64,000 bases of DNA from Puccinia triticina (GCF_026914185.1 NC_070563.1:3803001-3867000), one strand, 5' to 3'. Counted from the stretch's first letter, positions 45,680 through 57,900 are shown. Translations and numbers: made by a program. The notes: a model not told the origin generated them from the letters alone.

Positions 45680-46899
45680 ATGACGATCCCGGCCTCAACA
45701 CCCGGCGAGAGTGCCCCTCTAGCAGCAAACACCACCCCGATCGACCCGCCCAGCACGGTGAATCCAGTGATCATGGCCACCTCGAGACGGGAGAGCATCG
45801 CCACTCGGGGTACGACTGCCCACACTGCCTCAAATAAACCTCCAAACGACCCTTATCCCGCTGCTGACGATGCCCTCAGAACAGATCAGGATCCAGTCAC
45901 CGTGGCCCTCAAGCAGTTTGTGAACGATGACCGCCACTTCAGTCTACTCAGGTAGGCTCCTCTCCAATGGGACACATATCAATAGACATTAATATTCAGC
46001 TGATCAAGAATGTTATTCTGACAAAAAAAATAAATTTGGGACTGTGCTTAAACAAACAGAAACTTTCGACTCGCAGACCTGATCACGATCTTCAACGGTG
46101 TATGCGGCTCACTCTCGATATTCTCCTCGGCGTACTTCCTGATCACGCTCGATCTAGACCACCTCAAGCGGGCCTGTCTGTTACCGATCTTCTCGCTCGG
46201 GTTTGACTTTCTAGACGGCAAGGTAGCACGGTTCAGGGGGGAGTCCTCGGTGCTTGGGCAGGAGCTAGACTCGCTAGCCGACCTGATCTCGTTTGGCGTG
46301 GCCCCAGCGCTCGTCGGCTTTACCATCGGCCTACGACACCCCACCGATATCCTGATCCTCACCTTCTTCGTCTGTGCCGGACTGACCAGGCTGGCCAGGT
46401 TCAACTCCACCGCCGCGTTCAACCAACGCATCAGAGCTGTCGACGAGCCCCAGCAAGCCGGTGCTAAGAAAAGCTCGAACTCGTTCGAAGGACTGCCCAT
46501 TCCCACTAGTCTGTGGCTCGTCGCCGCCATGTACGAGTCCATCAGGCGCGCCCAAATCGAACTCCCTCTCATCTACCAACACCTCCTGTCCGACCAGAAC
46601 TCTTCTCTCTCCGCCAATCTTGAGAATTCTCGGTGGCTCAAAACTGTCCATCTTAATGGCAATCAACTCCTCGGCGGTCTCGTCCAAAACTCATTCGGTG
46701 TTCAGGTCCATTGGTTCAGTTTCGCGTTTGCTGGATGGGCTTTCTTGATGCTCTCAAAAACTTTCAGAGGTTAGTCATCCTTGTCCTTTTCGTTCCCTAC
46801 ACACATCTTCCTCAATTTTATATCTACTGACTCATACGCCCGTTTTTCAAAAAAAAAAAAAAAAACACTTCTCATCCAACTACAGTGCCCAAGCTTTGA
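45680..46899 (+). CDS. CHO1: CDP-diacylglycerol-serine O-phosphatidyltransferase (phosphatidylserine synthase)
   Basis: Three exons (45680-45951, 46060-46769, 46886-46899) give 331 codons plus stop. The last exon codes only the final PKL residues and is supported by phase and family ending. The enzyme makes phosphatidylserine from CDP-diacylglycerol and L-serine in the ER membrane. The CDP-alcohol phosphotransferase signature D-x2-DG-x2-AR-x8-G-x3-D-x3-D is complete: DFLDGKVARFRGESSVLGQE followed by LDSLAD. Hydrophobic segments appear before it (LADLITIFNGVCGSLSIFSS) and after it (FGVAPALVGFTIGL, ILTFFVCAGLTRLARF), plus a C-terminal one (FSFAFAGWAFLML). The first 85 residues are polar and variable, as in yeast Cho1. 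Fungal PS synthase of this type has no close animal equivalent. Confidence 0.94.
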
Positions 46900-48170
46900 T
46901 TTGTTTTTTTTTTCACCGCCGACTGCCTCGGTAAACTTATGTTTCTTCTACTCATCACACAGCTAAAAATAATGATTGAACGACACCAAAGAACAACAAA
47001 ACGAAACACGTTGTATCTTTCTTTGGTTCCCCATTCTCATCTTTTTGATTTCGCAATCCCGTTTCCATTATCCTTTGCCCTCCCAATTATTTTTTCTAAT
47101 CTGTAGTTTGAAATTTTGCTTTATCTTTCGAGTCAGTAATTAGTTGATTTACATGCCTTTCTTCTTAAAAATCAAACCAACCTATTTACTTATCCCAGCT
47201 TATAGCCTTTGGTTCTTCCTTACAGTTGTATATTTGGTACAAATAGGTATAGAATGCAGTATACTATATATCTACACTATTACTTTGCGCACGGGAGAGA
47301 ACTGTCCCGCCCCAAAAAACTATTACGACGCCGAGGAAGGGGAGACATCTTCCTTGAAGGGTACGGACCGTATCGACCGGTCGATGAGGATGTCGGCTCC
47401 TCGGTGTGTATGTAGATGGAGACTCAGGCCGCACCTGCTTGTCGACTGCGGCCGAGGAGGTCTGCACCTGCTCGGCTAGGAGGAATATTCCTCCGGCTCC
47501 CGGCCAATGGAATCCTTCGGTGACCTTTGGAACGACCAGAATCCCCTTCAATTCTCCTGCGAAAATAATATTGCCCATCTATGCTCAATGAATAATTATA
47601 CTCAATTGTTTAGTGTCTCCACAGAGTCTTCCCCAGCTTCTGGCAAACTTGTTTTCGATCTATAACTGCACATTCACCTCAGCGACTGGTAAGATTTTCT
47701 AGGGTGAATGTGTATGCAAAGGCATTTTCCTCAAGTTGGAATAAACAATCAGGAAGACCGATCAATTTTTTTTCTCCTTATCGCTCAATCAGCAAAGGTG
47801 GGCGTGTTTACGCGGCGCTGGTAATCAATCAGCATACATAGGATGCCCACAGGCGATTCCAGGGGTTTGTCGCAACAATATCATGGTTGAAACAGACCCA
47901 TTCAACCAAGGATTATTCCTGATTCTTCACCAACCTTGAGGCAACTCAGGCCGCATGATCTGAGCGGTGTTAAGCCAGCCGCGTGCTAGCTACTGCACAC
48001 CAAACTTGTTATTTGCACTGTTGGGTCTCATTGGAATGGCACCACATGTTTCAAGAAGAATCTGAGATTTTGGTTACCAAGTCTAGCTGGCCCGCATCTC
48101 TTGTTGAAGCTCAGGAAACTCGGTAGTGTTCACATCAAACTTCCCATTGCACAATTAAACCAGAAGCAAA
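46900..48170. other. Intergenic region
   Basis: A 104-codon minus-strand frame at 47264-47578 (GNIIFAGELKGILVV...) is the only candidate and lacks supporting exons. The sequence is otherwise AT-rich. Confidence 0.45.
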
Positions 48171-49580
48171 ATGAAGTCTCGAGTAGTCAGATACTTGCTT
48201 GTGGCTTTCAATCTCGTTGGTAGGAGCTGGCTTGCTCTTCAAACAGAACCAGGGAAAGAAAAATTTCTTTTTGATTTGAACGAGACGCCCTCAGAGCATT
48301 TCTCAACTAGATCTCCCTCTTACGCATCGCCAGATCAATCTTTTCCTTTTTCCGCAGAAGCTGCCACCGTAGAAGAAGAACGGACGGAACCGTTTAACCA
48401 TGTAGGTGGCAAGCAGGATCTCTCCGCCACGACCCTTGATCCAACTGGATCATCCAAACCAGACATTCGCTTCTTAGATGCCAGAAAGCGACCAAATGAG
48501 GCGGCGAGAAATCCGGCTTCCTCAAAACGGCAAGCTGTAGCTTACAAGACAATAGCAAGCAATCAAATAGCCGCAATCTCAAAACAGTCGCAATCACAAG
48601 AAGTTGAAAATGAATCAACAGAAGTGTCAAAATTTTCATCCACTGAAGACAGCAATCATAATGCAATAGAACAAGTTGGTGAAGAAGAACCCGTCTTCAA
48701 TGTCTCGGACTGGAATTTTTTCATAATAGATCCAAGCTTAGAACATTCTGTTTGGAACCGGGAGATTGCTGGACAGGTTGCACCAATAAAACAGCTTTTT
48801 GAATTTCTTCAATTCCTGAAAGAAGAGGAAAATTCTCAAGGAAGTTTTTCTTTCATGTCAAGGGATAAAGATGTGGAATTCCTTCCAACGTATCACATAA
48901 CAAAAAAAAAGTTGCCTTATCCACAGTTCAGAGAACGATATGACAGAGAAAAAGTGGTTGTTAAAATGATATTGCAAATTTCTGATGAAAAATTCAAGGT
49001 TGAAAACTATTTCGGATTCTTTGGAAAGATTGAAGATGAAATCATCTCAAAATTTGATGTTTTGAAGAGATCATCAAGGTCTTACTTTAACATGCTCCCA
49101 ACAAGGATTAAATATATGAAGAGAATCACCAAAATCACAACAGTATTGATAGTTGTGTATCTTTCACTTTTTGGCGAACATGAGGGAGGGATAATGAAAG
49201 AAACGGACCTCAAAAACCTTATGAAGTTTTTTGAATCTTTCTGGAGAAGAATATTAGAGGGTCAAGATTTAAAACGTTCAAGAATTGAATCAAATTCTGA
49301 TGAAAAGAGATTGCATGATTTACTAAACTGTGACTCAAGTGCAACCTTCAATAAAACCAAAATGAACAGTTCAGAGAGGTCCCTGGCAGTAGCTTGGAAG
49401 ATAGTTGAAACTTGGGTGGAGAACAGAGGTAGAGGTCTCCTAACAAATGCACCGCAATCAAGCCACCGTCAAGGATTGATTGAATTGATCTACAAGATAC
49501 TTTTTTACTTAAATCATCATTCTGTTTACAATGAATATGTGATTAAAAATCATCACATTCCAGCCCATGAAGCAGATTAA
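48171..49580 (+). CDS. Secreted effector-like protein 4 with DLNETP motif and bipartite basic patch
   Basis: A single uninterrupted ORF of 469 aa. Residues 1-24 form a signal peptide (core VRYLLVAFNLVGRSWLAL). Residues 35-40 are DLNETP, an exact DLNxxP EAR-type motif, inside KFLFDLNETPSEHF; it aligns in position with KVLIDLDPS and KVIIDLDPP of the two paralogues at the left end. Residues about 105-120 (RKRPNEAARNPASSKR) fit a bipartite nuclear localisation signal. The remainder is helical and Lys/Glu-rich with no recognised catalytic domain (segments WNFFIIDPSLEHSVW, TKITTVLIVVYLSLFGEHEG, LAVAWKIVETWVENRG). Unlike the other members it has no introns, and relation of its C-terminal half to their module is uncertain. 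It converges with the 50.9-54.0 kb gene. A host-nuclear role is inferred from the motifs only. Confidence 0.82.
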   Translation: MKSRVVRYLLVAFNLVGRSWLALQTEPGKEKFLFDLNETPSEHFSTRSPSYASPDQSFPFSAEAATVEEERTEPFNHVGGKQDLSATTLDPTGSSKPDIRFLDARKRPNEAARNPASSKRQAVAYKTIASNQIAAISKQSQSQEVENESTEVSKFSSTEDSNHNAIEQVGEEEPVFNVSDWNFFIIDPSLEHSVWNREIAGQVAPIKQLFEFLQFLKEEENSQGSFSFMSRDKDVEFLPTYHITKKKLPYPQFRERYDREKVVVKMILQISDEKFKVENYFGFFGKIEDEIISKFDVLKRSSRSYFNMLPTRIKYMKRITKITTVLIVVYLSLFGEHEGGIMKETDLKNLMKFFESFWRRILEGQDLKRSRIESNSDEKRLHDLLNCDSSATFNKTKMNSSERSLAVAWKIVETWVENRGRGLLTNAPQSSHRQGLIELIYKILFYLNHHSVYNEYVIKNHHIPAHEAD

Positions 49581-50933
49581 ACCTGAGGAAGCTCATGATT
49601 TTGAATTTGTATCATTCATCCATTTATCAAGTTTCACACTTTAAAACATTTGTAATTGAAAAATTTGGAGGCTATATTGTATTTCCCACCAAACAGCAAA
49701 GTAGCAATTTTAGATTATTTCCACTGCATCTTCTACCTATATTCAATACTCTACTGAAGGCAAAGGCTGATCTACCCCTGCAGATTTCTCACTGTCTTAG
49801 CTGTTGAGGGCACCCATATTGGTGCAGGAGTGAGTTGAGGAGTAGCAGATTGGCGTACTCCTAGATTAATTCTAATCCTGGATGTCAAACACATTGGTGA
49901 GGGCTGAATTGATGTTTATGGTTGTTTTATGCACTTACAGCTTATGTAATCTGTGCTTGGTGCATAATTTTGGCTGGGGAGCCAAGAAGTTCCTGAATTC
50001 TTTGCTTGAAGCTCCAGGATTAGCAAGGAGTAAGTTACTCCTGCTTAGTCCAAATTGTACTCCCTGGAGGATTTTTCTTCCATTAAATCAGACCTGGTGT
50101 AGTTGCAAAGTAGTATTAGTTACACCAATCCCTCCTTGATCTGAAACCAATGCAGATTCTCTCAGAGGGAGTGCAGCAACAGGTTGGCTAATTCCATGGA
50201 ACAGCTCGAATTGATCCTCTCCCCTGTTGTTTGCTGTGGTAGAGTACAGAAACTGATCAGCTCAAATTAGTAAACCACAGATTAAACTTGAAGTTTTCCC
50301 CTTCAAAAGTGGAGTTTCTCACACCTCAAAATTAAAATTTTCAGGACTGGATTCAGGACCTCACTTTTTGGAAGAAAAAAATCAACCTGGATCTTTTGCT
50401 GCATAGCTGAACTCCTTGAAGCATCTACCATGCAGGAAAATGCGGGAAAATCTGTTTATTTGTAATCTTTCAGAGTTATTTCTCTATGCCAATCCAAATC
50501 AAGTATACTCATTTATTTTCACTTCTTGCATGTAGATGGAGAAAATACATAACTCCTGATACAGACTGTGACAAACAACTCTGTATTGAAAAATCAGACA
50601 GTTTCAGGACTTGCTAGAAACATCCAATCTGACCACTAGTTCTCCCACAGCTTCATCCATGACTCATATTTTTTTGAATTGAGAATAGAAATGACAAAAT
50701 CAATAAAGCTTTTTTTGATTCAATTTTAGAGAGGAATCAGGATACAACAAGGAAATTTAATTTGATTGATCTTGAAGGAGGTTAGATTAATCATGAATTT
50801 TACAGTATTTTTTGTTGATCTAATAATTGGTAAAAGATAAACATCAGATAAAATCAATGCTTACTTTTTTGGGGAGGTGACCTAGAAAAAATGACTTACT
50901 GTGGTTTGATTTTTATTGATAGTTGAACTAATT
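49581..50933. other. AT-rich intergenic region between convergent secreted-protein genes
   Basis: No gene or clear repeat. Short AGTAGTTACTCC-like and CTCCTGCAC words look like degenerate repeats. Confidence 0.5.
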
Positions 50934-53900
50934 CTAGGAAACAGGGGCATCAGCTGGATTCTGAGGAGGCAAAGATTTGAGAATAAATATCCGCAGATTT
51001 TCCTGGAAATTGCTGATTCTTTTGATAAGTCTTTCAGCTTGAGACTCAAGAATAATTTTGAGCTTATTTTTATCAACTTGATCTTTGGTATGAGATACAG
51101 ACAAGTTTTTACTCTTGAAACAAGAGATTTTTATCCACTCAATTTCTCTCAACCATTGCTGAATCTGGAAAAATTTCAAACCATATTCACAAAATTTCTA
51201 GAAACTGTTTTGATGAAGGATATGGTAGTTTGGTGGATTTGTGGCTCACCTGATGTAAAAAAGAGCACCCAAAACTCTATCTGAAGTCCTATTCCAGAAA
51301 ACCAAGTGTTGAAAAATTTGAAGGTGGCTTTCAATATGATCAATAGCCTTATGATGGTTCAATTTGACATGAGTGTATCCCAAGATATTATTTTCCAAAT
51401 ATATGCTCATGTTTTGAAGAAATTCTTTGTATTGCATATTCAGTTCCGCACAACTATTTCTCAAGACATGGTCTGCAAGGGCAAAGCATTCACCTCCTTC
51501 ATTGAATTTTGTACCCGAATTGACCAAAGCAGTCACTTCCTGTGAAGCCCCTGCGTACCGCGAGGTTTCACAAGGACAATCACAGACACATTTCCCGCTT
51601 GACTATATCCTCCGGTCCTTGCACTTCGCCTAGCCGGCAGAGATCCCTGACTCATATCTCTCCCGGCTAGGTAAGCCGTTCCCCAGTTTCCTTTTCTCCT
51701 TCCCTTCCTTATTCCCTTGTCCCCTCCCCTTTCTCTATCCCTGGTTGTATGTACTCATGAGAGATCCCTGACTCATATCTCTCCCGGCTAGTGTTTTTCC
51801 CCCCTTCTTCCTGAGCAATACATAGCCCCGTGAACCAGACTCCCCTCGAGGTTCACCCTCTGCGCTCCTACTCGGACGGACAGTGAAGGACCCCAAATTG
51901 GAGTCCTTACACTTCCTGGCTGAAAAATTTGACCAATTCATTTGACTGCTTTTCAGCTATTTTGTTTTCAACATATTGTAGTTTTTCAATCATCAAGAAT
52001 GTCAAGCGTGATAATTACTGGGTTTATTTTTGGTATTTTAGGATGAAAAACCAAGAAGATCTTTATTCTTTACCACAAGCTCATGTAGAACTTTCAACAG
52101 AATGTTTGACACCAGCATGTCTTGCAAGATTGTATCAAGGTTCCTCTGCAATTTTTCAGTCAGATCATATTTCAGAATGGTATGTCAACTAAGCCTCAAG
52201 TGGATCTTGTGAATCAGACTCACTATTTTATCTGGCATTCCCTGCTTGACTAGCTCCACAGCCCAACTGGAGGTTAAGCTGTTCTCATCAAGATGCAACC
52301 TTAATCGTTTCATGTCTTGCTCCGAGCAATCGTAGACCGCAGCAGATTTCGTCGAGGGTGACTGCTGCAGCTTGACTCGGTATTTTTGCAAATTTCGTAG
52401 GGTATCCAACAATTCATCTGTGTCATCACTGGTAGTGCAAAGTTGAATTGGTTTTTGTTGGAGGGATCAGTGATGAAAGTCATCCTTCAGATAAATGAAA
52501 GAATTGACTAACGGCACCTGTGAAACTGAACGTTCCATTTCAGGTCTTTGATCCAATCGGAGAGCCTCATTGATTGAATTCAATAGCACCTCCGCTTGCA
52601 ACATGGGTTCTGGTTCCTCGAAGTCGACATGAGAATGCGAGGGAGGTCTCTTATTCGAGGTGTTGGATTCAAGGTCAAGAAAATCCACAGCATTCCTTAT
52701 TGTATCTTTCAGTTCACTTTCTATCCTTTTAGAGACTGGTATGATAGCTCCGTTCCTGATGATCTCTAATACTTCAAAGGTGTTAAGTTCAGACAAGGCA
52801 GCGGACCCTTTGAGCTGAGTGAAGCTATCTTGGATTCCAATTAACAGCCCTAATATTTGTTTCAGCATGCCTAGAACCTTGATCTGGCTCTCGTAATGTG
52901 CCTGTATCACTCAGAGGCGCGTGTGGAGGGAAAACAACATACTATCAGTCAAAAGCTTGGGGAGATTATCGAGAACCTAATGGTCCACTGACAAATGCTT
53001 TTGTTCTGATTTTTCTAAGTTTGATCGATTTTGGATCGAAGAGCGTTCCCTCCACCATAGCGGTGAGAAGGTATTCGATTCGGACGAACCTCTCTTTCAG
53101 TTGGTTTATCGTAGTATCTGCTTTCCAAGGTAACTTCTGGAGTAAAATCTCCTGAAGTTCATTCAAACCCTTGCACAGAATCCTCGCAATTTTTTCCTCT
53201 TCAATCTCAAACCTCATCGACTCTTTTGCCACAGGCTCAAACATCTCTGGGTGATATACCTTTTCCGCTTGTTTCGCCGCTTGGAGAGGATAGCGAGAGG
53301 GGGCCCAGCGTGATATTGTGTGGCGTTCAGAGCCCCTCACTTTTGAAAGCGTCTCAACCTTCTTCGTTGAAATTTTCAAATCAGTGAGAGGCCGGTGATA
53401 CTCCGCTGATTCAACACCAATATCGAGAGCCTTAAACACGTCCACTCGAAAAGCTTCAAAACTTCAGGCTTACTTTAATGTTTATCTGATGATGCAGTGA
53501 CTTACTAGAGGAAACTTTAAAGCTTTAGAGGTTCTTTCCGGACCTTGCCGGTACTTGTTGCTCGTAGATGAGCTGCTGGTTTTGGCCAACCTAGAACCTT
53601 GTATTTGATCATCCGAAGTTGGATCTGGTTGTATATTTAAGTTTTCTTGGATGATGCTGGAGAGCGACGCCCGGCACAGCACTATTCTCACTGGGAATGG
53701 GGAGTAACGGGGTAAGTTTATAGAATTAGATAAATGCGTTGGTTTAATTTGTGTGGTTCTTCTAGTAGATGCATACCTCGAGCTCAGATCAAATCTCCAA
53801 TTACCCTCTGGACTTCCAGCTCCTTTTGTAACAAAGTGGCTAGATTTTTCATTCCAGATGGCTGGATCGGAATGCTCTGGCGCGACTTTTAGAAAAGATG

Positions 53901-54006
53901 GGGAGTCGTAAAGGCGATTGCCAACAATACTGGCAGTGGACATCAGGCAATTTGACGCCAAGATAAACCATTTAAATGAATGGAAGCTGATGCGGGAAGC
54001 AATCAT
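50934..54006 (-). CDS. Large multi-exon secreted protein of unknown family, interrupted by a solo LTR
   Basis: The ATG at 54006 opens a signal-peptide-like segment (SFKWFILASNCLMSTASIVG). Exon 1 runs to 53506. Further coding blocks are about 53455-52993 (DLKISTKKVETLSKVRGSER, FRVDVFKALDIGVE), 52899 to about 52520 (AHYESQIKVLGMLKQILGLL), about 52425-52185 (SEQDMKRLRLHLDENSLTSS), about 52150-52040 (RNLDTILQDMLVSNILLKVL), 51535-51250 (EVTALVNSGTKFNEGGECFA) and about 51180-50934 (ERLIKRISNFQENLRIFIL). Several phases, notably the exon 1/2 junction, could not be reconciled by eye, so exon limits are approximate and decay is possible. The protein is helical and polar with no recognised domain. A solo LTR (51541-51911) lies between two coding blocks, placed so that the gene may still splice. 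Confidence 0.55.
51541..51911. mobile_element. Solo LTR with 5-bp target duplication CTTCC
   Basis: It begins TGTGAAGCCCC and ends GAGTCCTTACA (TG...CA). CTTCC lies directly on both sides (51536-51540 and 51912-51916). It is 371 bp and contains an internal 32-bp direct repeat (AGATCCCTGACTCATATCTC plus TCCCGGCTAG at about 51643 and 51762). There is no internal retrotransposon sequence, so this is the product of LTR-LTR recombination. Confidence 0.88.
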
Positions 54007-56986
54007 TAGCGCACGCTTCAAGGATATTTACTCTAAAAAATATCACAGTGGTGATTGAGGATGTGAGAGCAAAACTTGTTGTGGAAAAATGGTTGGAATC
54101 TGGTCACTATTTAGATATTGACTTTTCAAGCTCTCATGCTGATTTGTAGGTCCCCTCATTCTTGGGTCGCACGACATGCTGATGTCTTTATCAGGCCATC
54201 CTCACCCGAAAAACTAGATCCTACTCCGCTCGGAACCCAATTTTTCTCAGGTCCCCACTTGCAGTGGCGCTTTCCGGGCGACTCCCAGCAATTTTCTAGC
54301 TGATCACAGCCCGGCTTTCGCCACTCGATACCGGAGGACCTCGCGTTAACTTAACCTTGCTGGTAGCTTTAATTTCAAGTCCGCTTAGACGTCCAACGTG
54401 CCCGTAAACGGGCTTCACTCCGGTTTACGCCTGCGTAAAACGCCACCGGCATGTCTTATGCATTATCCTTGGAGGTACCGAAAACGTCAAACTATACACC
54501 AAACAGGGACCCTCCTCATACCTGCTACTGGTATTGAGAATTGGAAAGTATTGCAGCAAAGAACATTGATGGAAGTTAGACTTTCGGTATCGCCACAACC
54601 CGCACGAAGATAGCACACCCTATTATTATCTTGGTCTCGAATCTGGGATTGGCTGTCAATAACATGGACCTCATGAACAATCGATGAAACCTATAGATAG
54701 TAGTGTCAGCAATCTCAAAACGTCTGCTGAATGGTTGACGTCAAGGTCTCAAAAACGGACAAAATGAAAATGGGAAAGAAGAGCGGGTACCTGCTTGACC
54801 CTGGAAAGCCCCGAAGTATGTGGATAATGTAAATGTATGGTTTTTTGCATTTGCTTGCAAATTTGGTATGAATGGGCTTTGAAACCCACAAGGTAGGCAT
54901 CAAACAGGGCATGAAAGTCTGAAATTGTGCCCAAAATTCAGTTAAATCTGCTAAATTCACAGAACACAGCTTTTCATTGGGGTTTTGGCATTCCCGGGGG
55001 GATTGTCCATCAAGAATATGCACAAAAATGTATGAATCAGCCAAAAAAATCCATTCTCCAGTGCCCCTTGATGAATGAATTTAGCTAAAATTCCAGATTT
55101 TAAATTACCCACATTTGTAGGGGGCTTCCAGGGTCCACTGCTTGCTGTGCTTCCTAGCACGAATATGACAGCAAACTCAGTACCTCTTCTTTGTACGACA
55201 GACATATTGTGTTTTGAAGAATCCTTGGACGGATTTGCAGGATTTTCCTGGATTTTCCCCCAAGGTTCAAGGATCTTCACTGTTTTCTTTCATTCTTTTT
55301 ACCCCTCAAAGGCCATGATGTCGTCATTGGTGATCATCTTGGTCACAGCAGCCGGTAGTCCAGTCACCAGTGTGCCTTGGCCCAGGACATGAGCATCTAT
55401 CCCGCCACCACGGTCAAATAGACCCACCCTTTGGAGACTCGACGACAAAATGCCAACCCCCGGCTCAACTCACTGTAAGTGCGGAGCAGTCTATCATTTT
55501 ACTGAAAAATGTGGATGTTAAGGTTTTTCTTGAAGTTTTTCTGCATGCAGCAGCAGGTCGCAGGTCTACACAACCTTTTTTAAGCTGCTCTCCCAGAATA
55601 TAGAACAGGGCTGACGGTGTTTTTGCTCCCTTGTCCAATTATGGCCGGGCCCACCCTGCCACTTTGCTGGCTGTTACACTGAGCAGTGAGCTGTCTGACC
55701 GGGCCTGATTGCCGACAAGTCCGACCATGCCCACACTCCGGGCAGCAAGGTTGGCTTTCGCGCATCAATTAGGCCAAAATGAATCCTTCCTGCTTGAGCA
55801 GCAGCGTTGGGATCACATTAAAAGGTCGTCACACAGCTGGCGACCTATGAGTTGACTGCACACCAACCTGTCGGCCCAGGCCTCCACACACGGCACTCTG
55901 GTTCCCGCTCAGTCGGACCTCAAGTACTTGTCCCTTGGCTACAAAGGTCAAGAACTCACTCGGAAAAACTTGTGTTTGTCCTGCACCAGAACAATGCGGA
56001 AGAAGAACTTCACATTGTAATCAGAAAGAAAAAACAAACTGGTTTAACTTTGCCACAAGAAAAGTAGAATATTTCGCTCATTACACAGGGTCTTGCGCAA
56101 ACTGAAACTGCCAAGTATCCTAGCACGGCATAAATTTGATAGCACAAGCACAGAAAGCGTATGCATACGGGGTCAAGCAACGTTGGGTTCGGCGGCAGAT
56201 TGGGAGGCTGATTGGTGTGAGAAAAATGCCAGCCAGGGACTATACACAGCTCTCAATGTTGACATTGGGGCCAGGATGGCTGATCCGACAGTATCAAGCA
56301 GGGGCGGGCTGACGCAGTCGCACCTGACCGCATTGGATAGATGGCAAACCAGCCCGGTGGTGTTTTTGCAAATGTCTTTGGTTTCTGTTTTTTCAGAGTG
56401 ATTGACAAACGTTTGACAAGTTTCCAGTGAACGCCTGCAGCACTGAGCAAGACTTCTGTCAAGTCGTACAACTTCTATCAAATCTTGTGTGGAAACAAAC
56501 TTGGTTCGAGTCGTACAAACCCAATCATCAAGGTACAGTTTTCTTTAGAGAGGGCTGCGGGTTGGCCAAGGGTTTCATAAGTATCCGGATCCCTGATAAC
56601 GCATGGATTTTCTTGGTAGGGATTGAGCCATTGGCCAAACGACTGCCACGAAATCAAACATCCATGAAGCCGTAAACAACAGGCCCTCAAGGGCCATTCG
56701 GACTGCATGAACCTTGGTGTCCGGAGCGTAAGAGCGAAAACCCATTCTGTGATTCATATTAGTGAGGCCATTGTTGTCAAGAGAAGCAACCAAAGGCTGC
56801 AGCAATGGTGGTTTGAGATGGATGGGACGCTTGCCGCTGCTTAATCACAGCAACTTGAGCAAGGCACATGACATCATGAATTGCCGCTGTGGGTGGCAAA
56901 AACCAAAGGAAAAAATTGTTGCTGTGCAGCATAACCATGTAACTTTAAGTTTTCCAATGCACCGGATTGTCCAAGGATTTATCAAA

Positions 56987-57212
56987 GCACAACACTGCCG
57001 GCATAATCAGCTGGGCTGAGGTTATCCCAGTTAAACTGGGATGCACTCAACCAATTTAAATTTGGTTGATATCAACTGATGAAATGCAAATCCAAGGGGC
57101 CCCCCTTGGTTTTATATTTCATTGGTTGAGATCAACCCATTTAAGATTGGTTGAGTGCATCCCAGTTAAACTGGGATGACTTCATCCTAGCCAAATATGC
57201 TGGCAGTGCAAT
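56987..57212. repeat. Foldback element, arms of about 100 bp
   Basis: The left arm contains CACTGCCGGCATAATCAGC and ATCCCAGTTAAACTGGGATG, then CACTCAACCAATTTAAATTT. The right arm repeats these inverted with scattered mismatches, ending ATATGCTGGCAGTG. The centre is CCAAGGGGCCCCCCTTGG. No ORF. Confidence 0.8.
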
Positions 57213-57352
57213 AGCACTCTTCACGTAAGCTAAACATCAGCAAGATTGAAATAAAGTTTATCCCATTGTGCCAGCCAATTTGGCTGGGAAAGTATGCTGA
57301 TGTATATCTCTCACCATGTTCATAGATTTCTTACGTGAACAGTGCTAATAGC
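57208..57352. repeat. Second small inverted-repeat element adjoining the foldback
   Basis: AGCACTCTTCACGTAAG (57213-57229) is inverted at 57330-57346 as CTTACGTGAACAGTGCT (one mismatch). AACATCAGCA/TGCTGATGT lies inside as a further pair. Confidence 0.7.
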
Positions 57353-57589
57353 AAATCACAGATTTTGAACATATATGAATCAGAAGATGTAGTTTTTTTC
57401 AAGGGGGGGGGGGGCGTTCATTGAGCTTGAGAGCCATCGTCCTGAAGGTGCGCTCGTCCGGAAGCGCCAGTTTTCTTAGTATACGCTGTGATGGCGGTGA
57501 AACGGCCCGAGCTACAAACACCGGGTGTGTGTTTTTTTTGAAGTCGTTGAGGTGGGTGCTTGCTGTGGTCTTAGCTTACTGACGATGCT

Positions 57590-57900
57590 CAACTACCCGA
57601 CGACATTGGCTTGCTGCTACTGGCGAGCCTTCGTCGGCTGGTCTGCCGTGTCGGGCGCGTCTTTGAGATCCAGTCAAGCCCTACCGTCGGCCTGCTCAGC
57701 AGGGCCAAAAGAGGTTGGCTCAGTTGACCCGACTGTCAATCCGACGCAATGCGTCGGGACTCGGCGGTGTTGGCTTGACATTCCGATATTGGGTCAGACC
57801 AACGCAATTCTGACCCTTCCCCGGCATTGACCTGCCTTCGCAGTCAGATTCGCGGGAGACAGGTGAAACCAGACCGCACATTCGGACCAACGCAAACCCG
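57590..57900. repeat. GTCGG-rich repeat block (second copy)
   Basis: It carries palindromic words such as CCGACGCAATGCGTCGG, and GTCGGCCTGCTCAGCAGG. It is similar in composition and words to 11560-11915. Confidence 0.5.

Noticed and set aside
47264..47578. 104-codon minus ORF downstream of the PS synthase gene
   Set aside because: Coherent-looking start but no upstream or downstream exons and no family. Kept only as a remark.
54715..56805. Several ORFs of 70-110 codons on both strands
   Set aside because: Mutually overlapping, no shared family signal. Treated as repeat-derived.
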